Shown here piece after piece: positions 56,150-64,000 of a DNA stretch of 64,000 nt (its first letter is position 1; each line of letters begins with the position of its first letter). The notes under the pieces are model-generated. The model was not told the DNA's origin. It made no database searches and was given only the letters and a program-made list of their open reading frames with translations. This DNA comes from Cellulophaga baltica (GTDB lineage: Bacteria > Bacteroidota > Bacteroidia > Flavobacteriales > Flavobacteriaceae). Position numbers and translations under genes: made by a program. Where the stretch lies: positions 231,288-295,287 of the forward strand of contig NZ_FNBD01000007.1 in NCBI RefSeq assembly GCF_900102165.1, read 5' to 3'.

Positions 56150-57430
56150 TTATTTTTCAAACTTCTGAAGTGTATTGGTAATAATGGCAACACAATCTAA
56201 CAATTGCTCTTTAGTCATAACTAAAGGCGGTGCAAAACGAATGATGTTTCCATGCGTAGGCTTAGCTAAAAGTCCGTTTTCTTTCAAAGCCATACAAATA
56301 TCCCAAGCCGTTGAGCTCTCTTCTGTATCATTAATTAAAATAGCATTTAACAACCCCTTACCACGTACCGCATTAACGATAGAACTAGTAGGAATAAACT
56401 TGTTTAGTTCTGCTCTAAATAATTCTCCTAAATCAAAAGCATTCTGCGCAAGGTTTTCATTTTTAATAACCTCTAATGCTGCAACGCCAACCGCCGCTGC
56501 TATAGGATTACCACCAAAGGTAGAACCGTGATTTCCTGGCTGTATTACCCCCATAATAGCATCATTAGCTAAAACGGCAGATACTGGATACGCACCACCA
56601 GATAATGCCTTTCCTAATATTAAAATATCAGCTTTTACTTCTGGAGTACCACTACAATGCTTGTCTGCACAATCGCAATTACCACAAGTAGCCAAAAGCC
56701 TCCCTGTTCTTGCTATACCAGTCTGTACTTCATCTGCTATAAACAATACATTGTGCTTTGCACAAAGTGCTTTAGCGTCTTTCAAATAATTCTCGGAAGG
56801 CACATAAACCCCTGCTTCTCCTTGAATTGGTTCTACTAGAAAGCCTGCAATATTTTTATTCTGCTCTAAAACTTCCTCTAAAGCTTTTAAATTATCGTAT
56901 TCTATTTTTAAGAATCCGTCTATGTAAGGTCCAAAATTCTTACGAGCAACAGGGTCATTAGAAAATGAAATAATTGTAGTAGTTCTTCCATGAAAGTTAT
57001 TCTCACAAACCACAATCTGTGCTTGATTTTCTGGAATTCCTTTTTTCTCATAAGCCCATTTTCTACAAATCTTCAAAGCGGTCTCTACTGCTTCCGCCCC
57101 TGTGTTCATAGGTAACAACTTATCAAAACCAAAGGTTTCTGTTGCATACTTCTCATACTTCCCTAACACATCATTGTAAAATGCTCTAGAAGTTAATGTA
57201 AGTGTTTGCGCTTGTTTGGTCATTGCCCCAACAATTTCTGGATGACAATGTCCTTGGTTTACTGCAGAATAAGCAGATAAAAAATCATAATACTTTTTAC
57301 CTTCTACATCCCAAACAAAAACGCCTTCTCCTTTACTTAATACTACAGGTAATGGATGATAATTGTGTGCTCCATGCTTGTCTTCTAAAGCAATTACGTC
57401 CTTAGAAGTCATAGTTTCTAAAATAGCCAT
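56150..57430 (-). CDS. rocD: Ornithine aminotransferase RocD
   Basis: RocD converts ornithine and 2-oxoglutarate to glutamate semialdehyde and glutamate. The 426-residue class III aminotransferase has the MNTGAEAVETALK phosphate loop, the aspartate in LFIADEVQTGIARTGR and the PLP lysine in ILGKALSGG. An insertion just before the lysine carries four cysteines as C-x2-C-x-C-x4-C (CGNCDCADKHC), a possible metal or redox site. A long leader precedes the gene. No arginine-pathway genes are adjacent. Confidence 0.93.
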   Translation of the reverse strand: MAILETMTSKDVIALEDKHGAHNYHPLPVVLSKGEGVFVWDVEGKKYYDFLSAYSAVNQGHCHPEIVGAMTKQAQTLTLTSRAFYNDVLGKYEKYATETFGFDKLLPMNTGAEAVETALKICRKWAYEKKGIPENQAQIVVCENNFHGRTTTIISFSNDPVARKNFGPYIDGFLKIEYDNLKALEEVLEQNKNIAGFLVEPIQGEAGVYVPSENYLKDAKALCAKHNVLFIADEVQTGIARTGRLLATCGNCDCADKHCSGTPEVKADILILGKALSGGAYPVSAVLANDAIMGVIQPGNHGSTFGGNPIAAAVGVAALEVIKNENLAQNAFDLGELFRAELNKFIPTSSIVNAVRGKGLLNAILINDTEESSTAWDICMALKENGLLAKPTHGNIIRFAPPLVMTKEQLLDCVAIITNTLQKFEK

Positions 57431-57431
57431 T

Positions 57432-57545
57432 CTAATAAAATTTAAATATGAATAAAATAACCATTCCTCCTCTACCTTTATCCTTTCGAAGTTTCGAAAA
57501 TTCAGCGTGGGAGAGAAATCACCCCTAGAGACCGCAAATTAATAA
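57432..57545 (-). promoter_or_regulatory. Structured leader of rocD with a 10-codon upstream ORF
   Basis: A -7-like TTAATTTG (plus strand 57535-57542, one mismatch) suggests a leader of about 100 bases. It holds a TTTCGAA/TTCGAAA inverted repeat (57484-57499), a GGG...CCC hairpin, and AGGAGG one base before an ATG (57464). That ATG opens a 10-residue ORF, MVILFIFKFY, whose stop lies one base before the rocD ATG. I do not recognise a known riboswitch class. Confidence 0.4.
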
Positions 57546-57606
57546 ATATAAAAATACTACTAAAGTTTTTTATCAAATTCGTGATTATATCGATGAATTT
57601 CGCTTT

Positions 57607-57663
57607 TAAAAGTTTATAAAATTATAAACTTTTATGTACTTAAATAAAAACAATCTATTTTTG
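57607..57663 (+). promoter_or_regulatory. rlmD promoter with a 28-base palindrome
   Basis: A perfect palindrome with 13-base arms (57607-57619 and 57622-57634) lies just upstream of TATTTTTG (57656-57663), a full TAnnTTTG match. The -7 box ends 4 bases before the rlmD ATG, so the transcript may start at or next to the A of the start codon. Confidence 0.5.
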
Positions 57664-57667
57664 CGGC

Positions 57668-59083
57668 ATGCGTAGAAAAAGTAATAAAACAAAAACTATT
57701 TTTGAAAATGTAACTGTAGTAGATGCAGGTGCAAAAGGCAAAACTATTGGTAAGGCTCCAGACGGCCGTGTTATATTTTTAAACAATACAGTCCCAGGAG
57801 ATGTTGTTGATGTCCAAACTACAAAAAAAAGAAAAGCTTATTTTGAAGGTACTGCTACAAAGTTCCATACACTTTCTGATAAAAGAGTAACCCCAGTATG
57901 CCAACATTTTGGTACGTGCGGTGGGTGTAAGTGGCAAGATATGGGTTATGACCATCAACTTTTCTACAAACAAAAAGAGGTAGAGAATAATTTGATACGT
58001 ATTGGTCATCTAGAACTTCCTGAAATAACGCCTATTTTAGGATCTAAAAAACAGTATTTCTACCGGAATAAAATGGAGTTTTCATTTTCTGATAGCCGTT
58101 GGTTATCCCTAGAAGAAATAAATTCTGACGCAGAAATAAAAGATAGAAATGCCTTAGGTTTTCATATTCCAGGTATGTGGGATAAAATATTGGATATTGA
58201 AAAATGCCATTTGCAAGAAGATCCTTCTAACGCCATACGTTTAGAAACAAAAGATTTTGCCTTAAAAAATGATATGTCTTTTTTCAATCCAAGAAATCAG
58301 CATGGTTTATTAAGAACAATGATGATCCGTACCACCTCTACTGGAGAGATCATGGTGTTGGTTCAATTTTTTGAAAACGATAAAACAAAAAGAGAACTAC
58401 TTTTAAGTCATTTACAACTAAAGTTCCCTGAAATCACTGCTTTACTGTATGTTGTTAATGCGAAGCAGAATGACACTATTTACGATCAAGAAATAATTTG
58501 CTTTGCTGGTCGCGATCATATTTTTGAAGAAATGGAAGGCTTAAAATTTAAAATTAATGCCAAATCATTTTATCAGACAAATTCTGATCAAGCTTTTGAA
58601 TTATATAAGATAACGAGAGATTTTGCCGGGCTAACAGGAAATGAACTGGTGTATGACTTGTATACTGGCACAGGAACTATTGCACAGTTCGTGGCTAAAA
58701 AAGCTAAGAAAGTTGTGGGTATAGAAGCCGTTCCGGAAGCTATAGAAGATGCCAAAGCAAATGCTGTTTTCAATAAAATTGAAAATACCTCTTTCTTCGC
58801 AGGAGATATGAAGAACATCTTTAATGAAGAATTTATACGTGAGAATGGTACTCCCGATATCATCATAACAGATCCTCCAAGAGACGGGATGCATAAAGAT
58901 GTTGTTGCTCAAATTCTAGCTATTTCCCCTCAAAAAGTAGTTTATGTTAGCTGTAATAGCGCCACACAAGCACGTGATTTAGAATTGATGAAAGACGATT
59001 ATAAAATTACAAAAACTCAGGCCGTAGATATGTTTCCACAAACACATCATGTTGAAAATGTTGTACTTTTGGAAAAGCGATAA
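57668..59083 (+). CDS. rlmD: 23S rRNA (uracil-C5) methyltransferase RlmD
   Basis: RlmD/TrmA-family enzymes methylate C5 of uracil in RNA. The 471-residue product has an N-terminal TRAM domain, an Fe-S cluster motif (CQHFGTCGGCKW), the SAM-binding domain with DLYTGTGTI, the DPPRDG motif, and the catalytic cysteine in YVSCNSATQARDL. The assignment to 23S rRNA rather than tRNA rests on the family, not on this sequence. The mRNA may be leaderless. Confidence 0.92.
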   Translation: MRRKSNKTKTIFENVTVVDAGAKGKTIGKAPDGRVIFLNNTVPGDVVDVQTTKKRKAYFEGTATKFHTLSDKRVTPVCQHFGTCGGCKWQDMGYDHQLFYKQKEVENNLIRIGHLELPEITPILGSKKQYFYRNKMEFSFSDSRWLSLEEINSDAEIKDRNALGFHIPGMWDKILDIEKCHLQEDPSNAIRLETKDFALKNDMSFFNPRNQHGLLRTMMIRTTSTGEIMVLVQFFENDKTKRELLLSHLQLKFPEITALLYVVNAKQNDTIYDQEIICFAGRDHIFEEMEGLKFKINAKSFYQTNSDQAFELYKITRDFAGLTGNELVYDLYTGTGTIAQFVAKKAKKVVGIEAVPEAIEDAKANAVFNKIENTSFFAGDMKNIFNEEFIRENGTPDIIITDPPRDGMHKDVVAQILAISPQKVVYVSCNSATQARDLELMKDDYKITKTQAVDMFPQTHHVENVVLLEKR

Positions 59084-59108
59084 TAATCTAGTGATGATCT
59101 ATTAATTT

Positions 59109-59606
59109 ATGAGTACACTAAAATATATACTAGCCTTAGCTGTTATGGTATTTGCCTTTAATTCTTGTGAAAAAGATGATATCTGTGTAGATGGTGATAC
59201 ACCACTTCTAGTGATTAGGTTTTACGATGCCACTATAACTACAGATTTAAAAGCACCAAGCAACTTACAAGTTAAAGGCCTTTTAGATACGGGTGAGTAT
59301 GGCGATATCATTACAAATACGTCTACTGATTCTATTCAAATTCCGTTGCGTATAGATGGTTTATCTACGACTTATAATTTATCTATAAACGCCACGACGG
59401 ATGCCGAAAATGCAAATGAAGATGTTTTGGTTTTTGATTATGCTACTAAAGAAGTTTTTATATCAAGAGCCTGTGGTTATGTAGTTAATTATGAAGAGTT
59501 ATCCGATGAACTAACTACGGATACTGATAATTGGATTAAAAATATAGAAATAACAAATACTACTGTTGAAGATCAAACCACTGCGCATGTTAAAATATTT
59601 CATTAG
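59109..59606 (+). CDS. DUF6452 lipoprotein
   Basis: This 165-residue protein has a lipoprotein-like signal ending FNSC and matches the DUF6452 family (CVDGDTPLLVIRFYD). It overlaps the DUF6048 gene by 20 bases and forms an operon with it and rlmD (25-base gap). The pair is common in Flavobacteriaceae; function unknown. Confidence 0.85.
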   Translation: MSTLKYILALAVMVFAFNSCEKDDICVDGDTPLLVIRFYDATITTDLKAPSNLQVKGLLDTGEYGDIITNTSTDSIQIPLRIDGLSTTYNLSINATTDAENANEDVLVFDYATKEVFISRACGYVVNYEELSDELTTDTDNWIKNIEITNTTVEDQTTAHVKIFH

Positions 59607-60384
59607 TCTTAGTTTTATTTTTGTTTCTTTATTGGGATGGTCACAATCTAAGCCTATAGATTTACAACCGAAAGATACGGTACAAAAAACAGATCGATAT
59701 GGTTTACGCGTAGGTGTAGATTTAAGCAAGATTTTAATGTCTACGTTAGATGATGATTATACGGGAATAGAGTTGGTAGGAGATTTTAGATTAAAACCCA
59801 ATTTATATTTAGCGGCAGAGTTAGGGAATGAAAAGAAAACAAAGCAAGAAGATTTGTATAATTTCACTACCTCTGGGAGCTACATAAAACTAGGAGTAGA
59901 CTTTAATTCTTACGAGAATTGGTTTGGGATGAATAATTTAATTCACCTTGGTGGCCGTTATGCTTTTAGTAGTTTTAGCCAAACCATAAATGACTATCAA
60001 ATTTTTAGTACTAGTCGTTATTTTAATGAAGACAGCTTTGCTTTAGGATCAGAAAATATTGGTGAATACTCATCACTCAATGCCTCTTGGCTAGAAGCTG
60101 TACTAGGATTGAAAGTTGAACTATTTTCTAATATTTATTTAGGTGCTAGTGTACGCTTAGGTCTTTTAATAACTGATAAAGCACCTGATAAAGATGCTTC
60201 TGATGGTTTCCAAAATTTGTGGATTCCCGGTTTTAATAAGGTTACAGATAATAGTAGATTTGGCAGCAGCTTTAACTATTCTATTACCTATTTTATCCCG
60301 TTGTATAAAAAGAAAAAACAAACACGTAAAAAGTATGTAGACGAAAGTGGAAGTCAACCACCTCCACCACCGCCAAGAAATTAG
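59587..60384 (+). CDS. DUF6048 outer-membrane barrel-like protein
   Basis: This 265-residue protein has a signal peptide (ending GWSQ) and amphipathic strands of a small beta barrel. The C-terminal tail contains basic KKKKQTRKK and a proline run (QPPPPPPRN). I use the ATG; a TTG lies seven codons upstream. It is encoded after DUF6452, its usual partner. Confidence 0.83.
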   Translation: MLKYFISLSFIFVSLLGWSQSKPIDLQPKDTVQKTDRYGLRVGVDLSKILMSTLDDDYTGIELVGDFRLKPNLYLAAELGNEKKTKQEDLYNFTTSGSYIKLGVDFNSYENWFGMNNLIHLGGRYAFSSFSQTINDYQIFSTSRYFNEDSFALGSENIGEYSSLNASWLEAVLGLKVELFSNIYLGASVRLGLLITDKAPDKDASDGFQNLWIPGFNKVTDNSRFGSSFNYSITYFIPLYKKKKQTRKKYVDESGSQPPPPPPRN

Positions 60385-60385
60385 A

Positions 60386-60619
60386 CTATAATTTTTTGAT
60401 GCTTTTAGAAAAAAGCCACTTCATCACTATTCTAGTGCCTTCCTTATTTTTAAGGACGGCAAACTTAGGTGCAAATATCATGGTGACGAGTGCAGAAACG
60501 ATAGACTTCACCACGGTACTCTCATACAGGTAATCCAATATAAAAAAGCGAAGTACTATAAATAATATAGCAAAGCTTAAAAAATTATAGAGTAAAGCCT
60601 TATTCTTTAATGACATCAT
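60386..60619 (-). CDS. Small membrane protein
   Basis: This 77-residue protein has one or two membrane helices (about 8-30 and 38-52). It starts directly after the RNA methyltransferase gene stop (no gap), so they are cotranscribed. No named family is recognised. Confidence 0.75.
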   Translation of the reverse strand: MMSLKNKALLYNFLSFAILFIVLRFFILDYLYESTVVKSIVSALVTMIFAPKFAVLKNKEGTRIVMKWLFSKSIKKL

Positions 60620-61783
60620 TTAGGATTCTTTATTTTGAAATTTCGCTTTCTTACTTCCTTCGTACATCACATATTTAACGAGTCTAGATTCTAAGTGACT
60701 ATTAAATACTTTGATCTTACGAGAAGGTCTCAGACCAACAAACTTCAATGCTTCTAGATTAGACGTTATAAGCCAAGCATCTGTGCCTGCATAATGATTT
60801 TTAAGGGTATCACCTATATTCTTATAGAAGTCTTCCATATCTATATCTAAACGCTCTCCATAAGGCGGATTAAATAAAATATGCAAGTGGCTATCTACCG
60901 CCTTTTCAGTTTCAAAGAAATTAAATTGTCCAACCTTTATGTATTCTGATAAATTTGCATTTTCAATGTTGTCTTGAGCTTTACGTATGGCAGAAGGCGC
61001 TTTATCGTATCCTGCAATTTTAAAATGAAATTCTCTTGTCTTATTCAAACAGCTCTCTACTATTTTATCAAACAACTCTTGATCATAATCTGGCCATTTT
61101 TCAAAAGCGAACTCTTTCCTGTTAATATTTACAGGAATATTACACGCAATCATTGCTGCTTCTACTAAGATAGTTCCACTACCACACATAGGGTCTAGAA
61201 AATCACTCTGACCATCCCAACCGCTTAATAATAGAAGACCAGCTGCCAAAACTTCATTAATAGGCGCAATATTGGTAGCTGTTTTATACCCACGCTGGTG
61301 TAAAGACCTACCTGAGGTATCTAAAGAAACATTACAATGCTCTTTCTGAATATGTATATTTATTCTAAGATCTGGAAACTTGATATCAACGTCTGGACGA
61401 ATACCATCTAAATCTCTAAATTTATCTACAATAGCATCTTTAACTTTTTGAGATACATAAAGTGAATGCGTAAAATTTTCTGAGTTCACGGTAGTATCAA
61501 TAGCGAAAGTGGTATGCGGTGTTAAATACTCGGTCCAATCAAACGCATATATTTTCTTATAGAGCTCTTCTTCATTCCTAACTGTAAATGAATGTATTGG
61601 CTTAATTATTTTAATAGCCGTTCTTAGACATAAATTGGCTTTATACATAAAACCCATATCCCCTTCAAAACTAACGCTTCTAACGCCTTCTTCTATATTT
61701 AAAGCCCCAAGCTTTCGTAGCTCTTTAGCCAAAACTCCTTCAAAACCAAACATTGTTTTGGCAACCATTTTGTAATTCTCCAT
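60620..61783 (-). CDS. THUMP-domain RNA methyltransferase (RlmL/TrmN-like)
   Basis: This 387-residue class I SAM-dependent methyltransferase has an N-terminal THUMP domain (about 45-155) and a catalytic domain with FLDPMCGSGTILVEA and the target-base motif NPPYGERL. In E. coli the matching domain is the N-terminal half of RlmL (m2G2445 of 23S rRNA). The exact target base is inferred. Confidence 0.9.
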   Translation of the reverse strand: MENYKMVAKTMFGFEGVLAKELRKLGALNIEEGVRSVSFEGDMGFMYKANLCLRTAIKIIKPIHSFTVRNEEELYKKIYAFDWTEYLTPHTTFAIDTTVNSENFTHSLYVSQKVKDAIVDKFRDLDGIRPDVDIKFPDLRINIHIQKEHCNVSLDTSGRSLHQRGYKTATNIAPINEVLAAGLLLLSGWDGQSDFLDPMCGSGTILVEAAMIACNIPVNINRKEFAFEKWPDYDQELFDKIVESCLNKTREFHFKIAGYDKAPSAIRKAQDNIENANLSEYIKVGQFNFFETEKAVDSHLHILFNPPYGERLDIDMEDFYKNIGDTLKNHYAGTDAWLITSNLEALKFVGLRPSRKIKVFNSHLESRLVKYVMYEGSKKAKFQNKES

Positions 61784-61814
61784 ACCTATCTAAAACATTA
61801 CGACAAAAATACAT

Positions 61815-61822
61815 TAATTTTG
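61815..61822 (+). promoter_or_regulatory. Candidate -7 box of the ZIP transporter gene
   Basis: TAATTTTG matches TAnnTTTG, 39 bases before the start. It lies close to the divergent methyltransferase start. Confidence 0.4.
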
Positions 61823-61860
61823 CGGCCTCAGGTTACATTTTAAAAAAACCTAATTCTAGC

Positions 61861-62532
61861 ATGACCTATTTATTACCCATTTTAGCTGTATTAGTAAGCT
61901 TCCTATTTGTTTATTTAATAAAACCTAAAAAAAAAGAAGGCATAAAACTACTACTAGCCTTTAGTGGTGCTTTCCTTTTAGCATTGACTGTTTTTGAGCT
62001 TCTACCTGAAATATATGAAGGAACAGATCAAAAAAAAGTGGGAGTATTTGTAATGCTTGGAATATTATTACAAATATTTTTAGAATTCTTTTCTAAAGGA
62101 GCAGAACACGGCCATATGCATATGGATAGCAACAAGACAGAATTTCCTTGGCTGCTATTCATAAGTTTATCTGTTCACTCTCTTCTAGAAGGTGTACCTA
62201 TAGGCGATCACCACTCAATGTTATATGCCATATTGGTACATAAAATTCCGATTGCCATCATTTTAAGCATTTTCTTAATTGGCTCTAAAATGAGTAAACC
62301 ATCTGCTTATTTCTTTATATGTTTATTTTCAATAATGACCCCTTTAGGAACCTATTTAGCAGCAAATATTGAGTTACTTTCCACGATAAAATCAGAATTA
62401 AATGCGGTAGCCATTGGCGTATTTTTACATATATCTACCGTAATTTTATTTGAAAGTTCTGAGGGGCATAAATTTAACCTAAGTAAATTACTCGTAATTA
62501 TCATTGGTATCATAATCGCATATTTCTTATAG
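61861..62532 (+). CDS. ZIP-family metal transporter
   Basis: This 223-residue protein has about seven to eight membrane helices, the ZIP signatures HSLLEGVPIG and HKIPIA (metal-binding helices 4 and 5) and a His-rich loop (HGHMHMD). ZIP proteins import zinc, iron or manganese. I start it at MTYLLPIL, the first hydrophobic stretch; upstream codons overlap the divergent gene. The next gene begins with no gap. Confidence 0.9.
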   Translation: MTYLLPILAVLVSFLFVYLIKPKKKEGIKLLLAFSGAFLLALTVFELLPEIYEGTDQKKVGVFVMLGILLQIFLEFFSKGAEHGHMHMDSNKTEFPWLLFISLSVHSLLEGVPIGDHHSMLYAILVHKIPIAIILSIFLIGSKMSKPSAYFFICLFSIMTPLGTYLAANIELLSTIKSELNAVAIGVFLHISTVILFESSEGHKFNLSKLLVIIIGIIIAYFL

Positions 62533-62961
62533 ATGTTTAGTAAAAGTGAATCAAAAAAATTAAGAGAGGATTTTTGGATATCTTTTGGCAAATCATATCC
62601 TACAAAATGGATACTTTACAATACGAAAATTAAAGATTTTTCATTTAAATTTTATTTTGACACGTCAAAAGCCATGGTAGCTTTAGATATAGAAAGCAAA
62701 GATCTAGAGAAGCGTATTAATTTATGGGAAAAAGTAATCTCTTTGAAATCCGTACTTATAGCAGATTATCTACCAGAAGCGCACTTCGAAGAATATACCT
62801 TTTTAGAAAACCAGACAGAAATTTCCAGAATCTATGTACGTTTAGATCAGGTAAGTATTCACAATAAAAATACCTGGCAACAAACCATGATATTTATGAA
62901 TGAGCATATGATAAAATTTGAAGCCTTTTTTAATGATTTTGAAGCTGTTTTTATAGATTGA
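62533..62961 (+). CDS. DUF4268 domain-containing protein
   Basis: This 142-residue protein has the DUF4268 fold (KKLREDFWISFGKSYP, DIESKDLEKRINLWE), and no signal peptide. The ATG starts right after the ZIP stop (TAGATG), so they are coupled. DUF4268 sometimes forms the C-terminal part of nuclease-like proteins, but here it stands alone. Confidence 0.85.
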   Translation: MFSKSESKKLREDFWISFGKSYPTKWILYNTKIKDFSFKFYFDTSKAMVALDIESKDLEKRINLWEKVISLKSVLIADYLPEAHFEEYTFLENQTEISRIYVRLDQVSIHNKNTWQQTMIFMNEHMIKFEAFFNDFEAVFID

Positions 62962-62963
62962 TA

Positions 62964-63596
62964 TTACACAACATCTAGGTAGATAAACAACCAGTGACTA
63001 ATACTACCACCTAAAACAAATAAGTGCCATATAAAATGATTGTACGGTATTTTTCTAATAGCGTAGAAAAGTATCCCTACGGTATAAAATCCACCGCCCA
63101 ACATTAATAGATTTATCCCTAAAGGGCTAGTAGCCGCTATTAAGTTCTGAAAGTCGAACACAATTAACCACCCCATTACCAAATACAATAGTAAGGATAC
63201 AATTTCAAACCTTCCTGTAAAAAATAACTTCAGTATAGTTCCAAACAATGCTATACTCCATACTACTGTAAATAAAGTCCAACCGTTTCCATATACTAAA
63301 CTTATAAGCGCCACAGGAGAATACGTTCCCGCAATTAGAAAGTAAATACTGATATGATCAACAATCCTAAACTTTTTTTTCAAACTAGGCTTTGCAGTGG
63401 CATGATATAATGTAGAAGCTGAATAAAGTAATAGTATGGAAAAAGAATAGATACAAATACCCAATATGGCGTACTCACTTTTACTAGAATTTTTATCTAA
63501 TAAAAAATAGAAGCCAATGAATCCTAAAAGAATTCCGATTCCGTGGGATAATGTATTAAGAAGTTCTTCTTTTTTGTAGGGAGAAATCTCTTGCAT
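62964..63596 (-). CDS. Hemolysin III (PAQR/YqfA) family membrane protein
   Basis: This 210-residue protein has seven membrane helices and the family motifs LNTLSHGIG, SASTLYHA, DHISIYFLIAGTYSP and HFIWHLFVL with metal-binding histidines. I start it at MQEISPYKKEE; 26 more upstream codons are open but not coding. The role is probably membrane lipid sensing; the hemolysin name is historical. Confidence 0.9.
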   Translation of the reverse strand: MQEISPYKKEELLNTLSHGIGILLGFIGFYFLLDKNSSKSEYAILGICIYSFSILLLYSASTLYHATAKPSLKKKFRIVDHISIYFLIAGTYSPVALISLVYGNGWTLFTVVWSIALFGTILKLFFTGRFEIVSLLLYLVMGWLIVFDFQNLIAATSPLGINLLMLGGGFYTVGILFYAIRKIPYNHFIWHLFVLGGSISHWLFIYLDVV

Positions 63597-63654
63597 AAGG
63601 TAAAGTACGTTTGTATGCTTAAAAGTAAGTCTTATGCGTAATATGAACCCTATA

Positions 63655-63692
63655 TAAACAAAAAAAGTCCTCAATATTTCTATTGAGGACTT
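63655..63692 (-). terminator. Terminator of the rRNA operon
   Basis: Perfect 12-base arms (63665-63676 and 63681-63692) with a 4-base loop are followed by a T-run on the minus strand. It lies 9 bases after the 5S 3' end. Confidence 0.85.
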
Positions 63693-63701
63693 GATTAAAA
63701 A

Positions 63702-63810
63702 AAGGCGACGACCTACTCTCCCACTTGGTATAGCAGTACCATCGGCGCTGATAGGCTTAACTTCCCTGTTCGGAATGGTAAGGGGTGGACCCTATCGCCA
63801 TGGTCACCTT
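63702..63810 (-). rRNA. rrf: 5S ribosomal RNA
   Basis: About 109 bases on the minus strand hold the conserved 5S blocks CCGAACAGGGAAGTTAAG, AGCGCCGATGGTA and GGGAGAGTAGGTCGTCGCC, with end pairing between AAGG at the 5' end and CCTT at the 3' end. It is the last gene of an rRNA operon whose 23S gene lies beyond the right edge. Confidence 0.93.
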
Positions 63811-64000
63811 AAATCGTTGTACTACACAAATGCATAGTAACTAATATTGTTAACATATTAAAGGGACAAAATGGTGTATAAAACACGCACTATAAACACA
63901 GTTTTAGATTAAATCTAAAGTAAGCTACGATTTTTGGTTATTATACCTTTAAAAAAAGGAAGTCCGCCCCCTAATTAAAGGGGGCAAGTTGTGCAAGCCT
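63811..64000. other. 23S-5S internal spacer
   Basis: This region is AT-rich with one GC-rich hairpin (GCCCCCT...AGGGGGC at about 63966-63985). I recognise no 23S 3' end here, so the spacer continues past the window or the 23S end is just outside it. No tRNA was seen. Confidence 0.6.

Noticed and set aside
57462..57472. AGGAGG as a Shine-Dalgarno site for the rocD upstream ORF
   Set aside because: Only one base separates it from the ATG, too close for normal ribosome placement, and this lineage rarely uses such sites. I keep it only as an oddity.
63811..64000. 3' end of the 23S rRNA gene
   Set aside because: No recognisable 23S terminal sequence was found; the bases look like spacer with a GC-rich hairpin.

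Overview
The window is a 64-kb piece of a low-GC bacterial chromosome that I place in the Bacteroidota, most likely the family Flavobacteriaceae. The evidence is a roughly 1100-residue SecA with a large insertion, bacteillithiol-type BshC, a CCC-motif/DUF2752 membrane cluster, DUF6452/DUF6048 and DUF4268 proteins, SusC-like TonB receptor architecture, start codons without Shine-Dalgarno sequences, and repeated TAnnTTTG -7 boxes. No phage, transposon, integron, CRISPR array or tRNA was seen.

Layout. 1-4.8 kb: secA and an orphan HisKA_2 sensor kinase. 4.8-7.5 kb: a four-copy array of small secreted-protein genes, two of them followed by a tiny membrane-peptide ORF, all with the same two dyad elements at fixed distances; this is the most unusual part of the window. 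7.5-13.1 kb: an M23-like protein, a lipoprotein MsrA, a sigma/anti-sigma/envelope-protein operon, aldose epimerase and Ohr. 13.2-18.6 kb: MeaB GTPase, then a convergent envelope-glycosylation set (polyprenyl-phosphate GT2, flippase-like protein, GT39, PAP2). 18.7-23.1 kb: MATE exporter, MazG, nitronate-monooxygenase-like enzyme, MnmA. 23.3-34.3 kb: fasciclin lipoprotein, YidC, PyrG, a sugar-isomerase-like lipoprotein, DUF922, OsmC, a LysM-PBP fusion and GuaA. 34.4-45 kb: PNPOx-like protein, PLP decarboxylase, GT39, BshC, M14 and M16 peptidases. 45-47.5 kb: rny, a candidate 6S RNA, zapA and a ZapB-like coiled coil. 47.6-63.7 kb: M23 peptidase/TonB receptor/secreted protein operon, cysteine desulfurase, Smr protein, small membrane proteins, RocD with an unusual leader, RlmD, DUF6452/DUF6048, RlmL-like methyltransferase, ZIP transporter, DUF4268 and hemolysin III. 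The right edge is the 3' end of an rRNA operon (5S rRNA on the minus strand).

Most of the window is housekeeping: protein export and membrane insertion (secA, yidC), nucleotide synthesis (pyrG, guaA), RNA modification and decay (mnmA, rlmD, rny), cell division (zapA/zapB-like) and envelope maintenance. Thiol and peroxide defence recurs (MsrA, Ohr, OsmC, BshC). Genes are tightly packed: four convergent pairs share a 4-base stop overlap, and two other convergent pairs are separated by long, nearly perfect odd-length palindromes.
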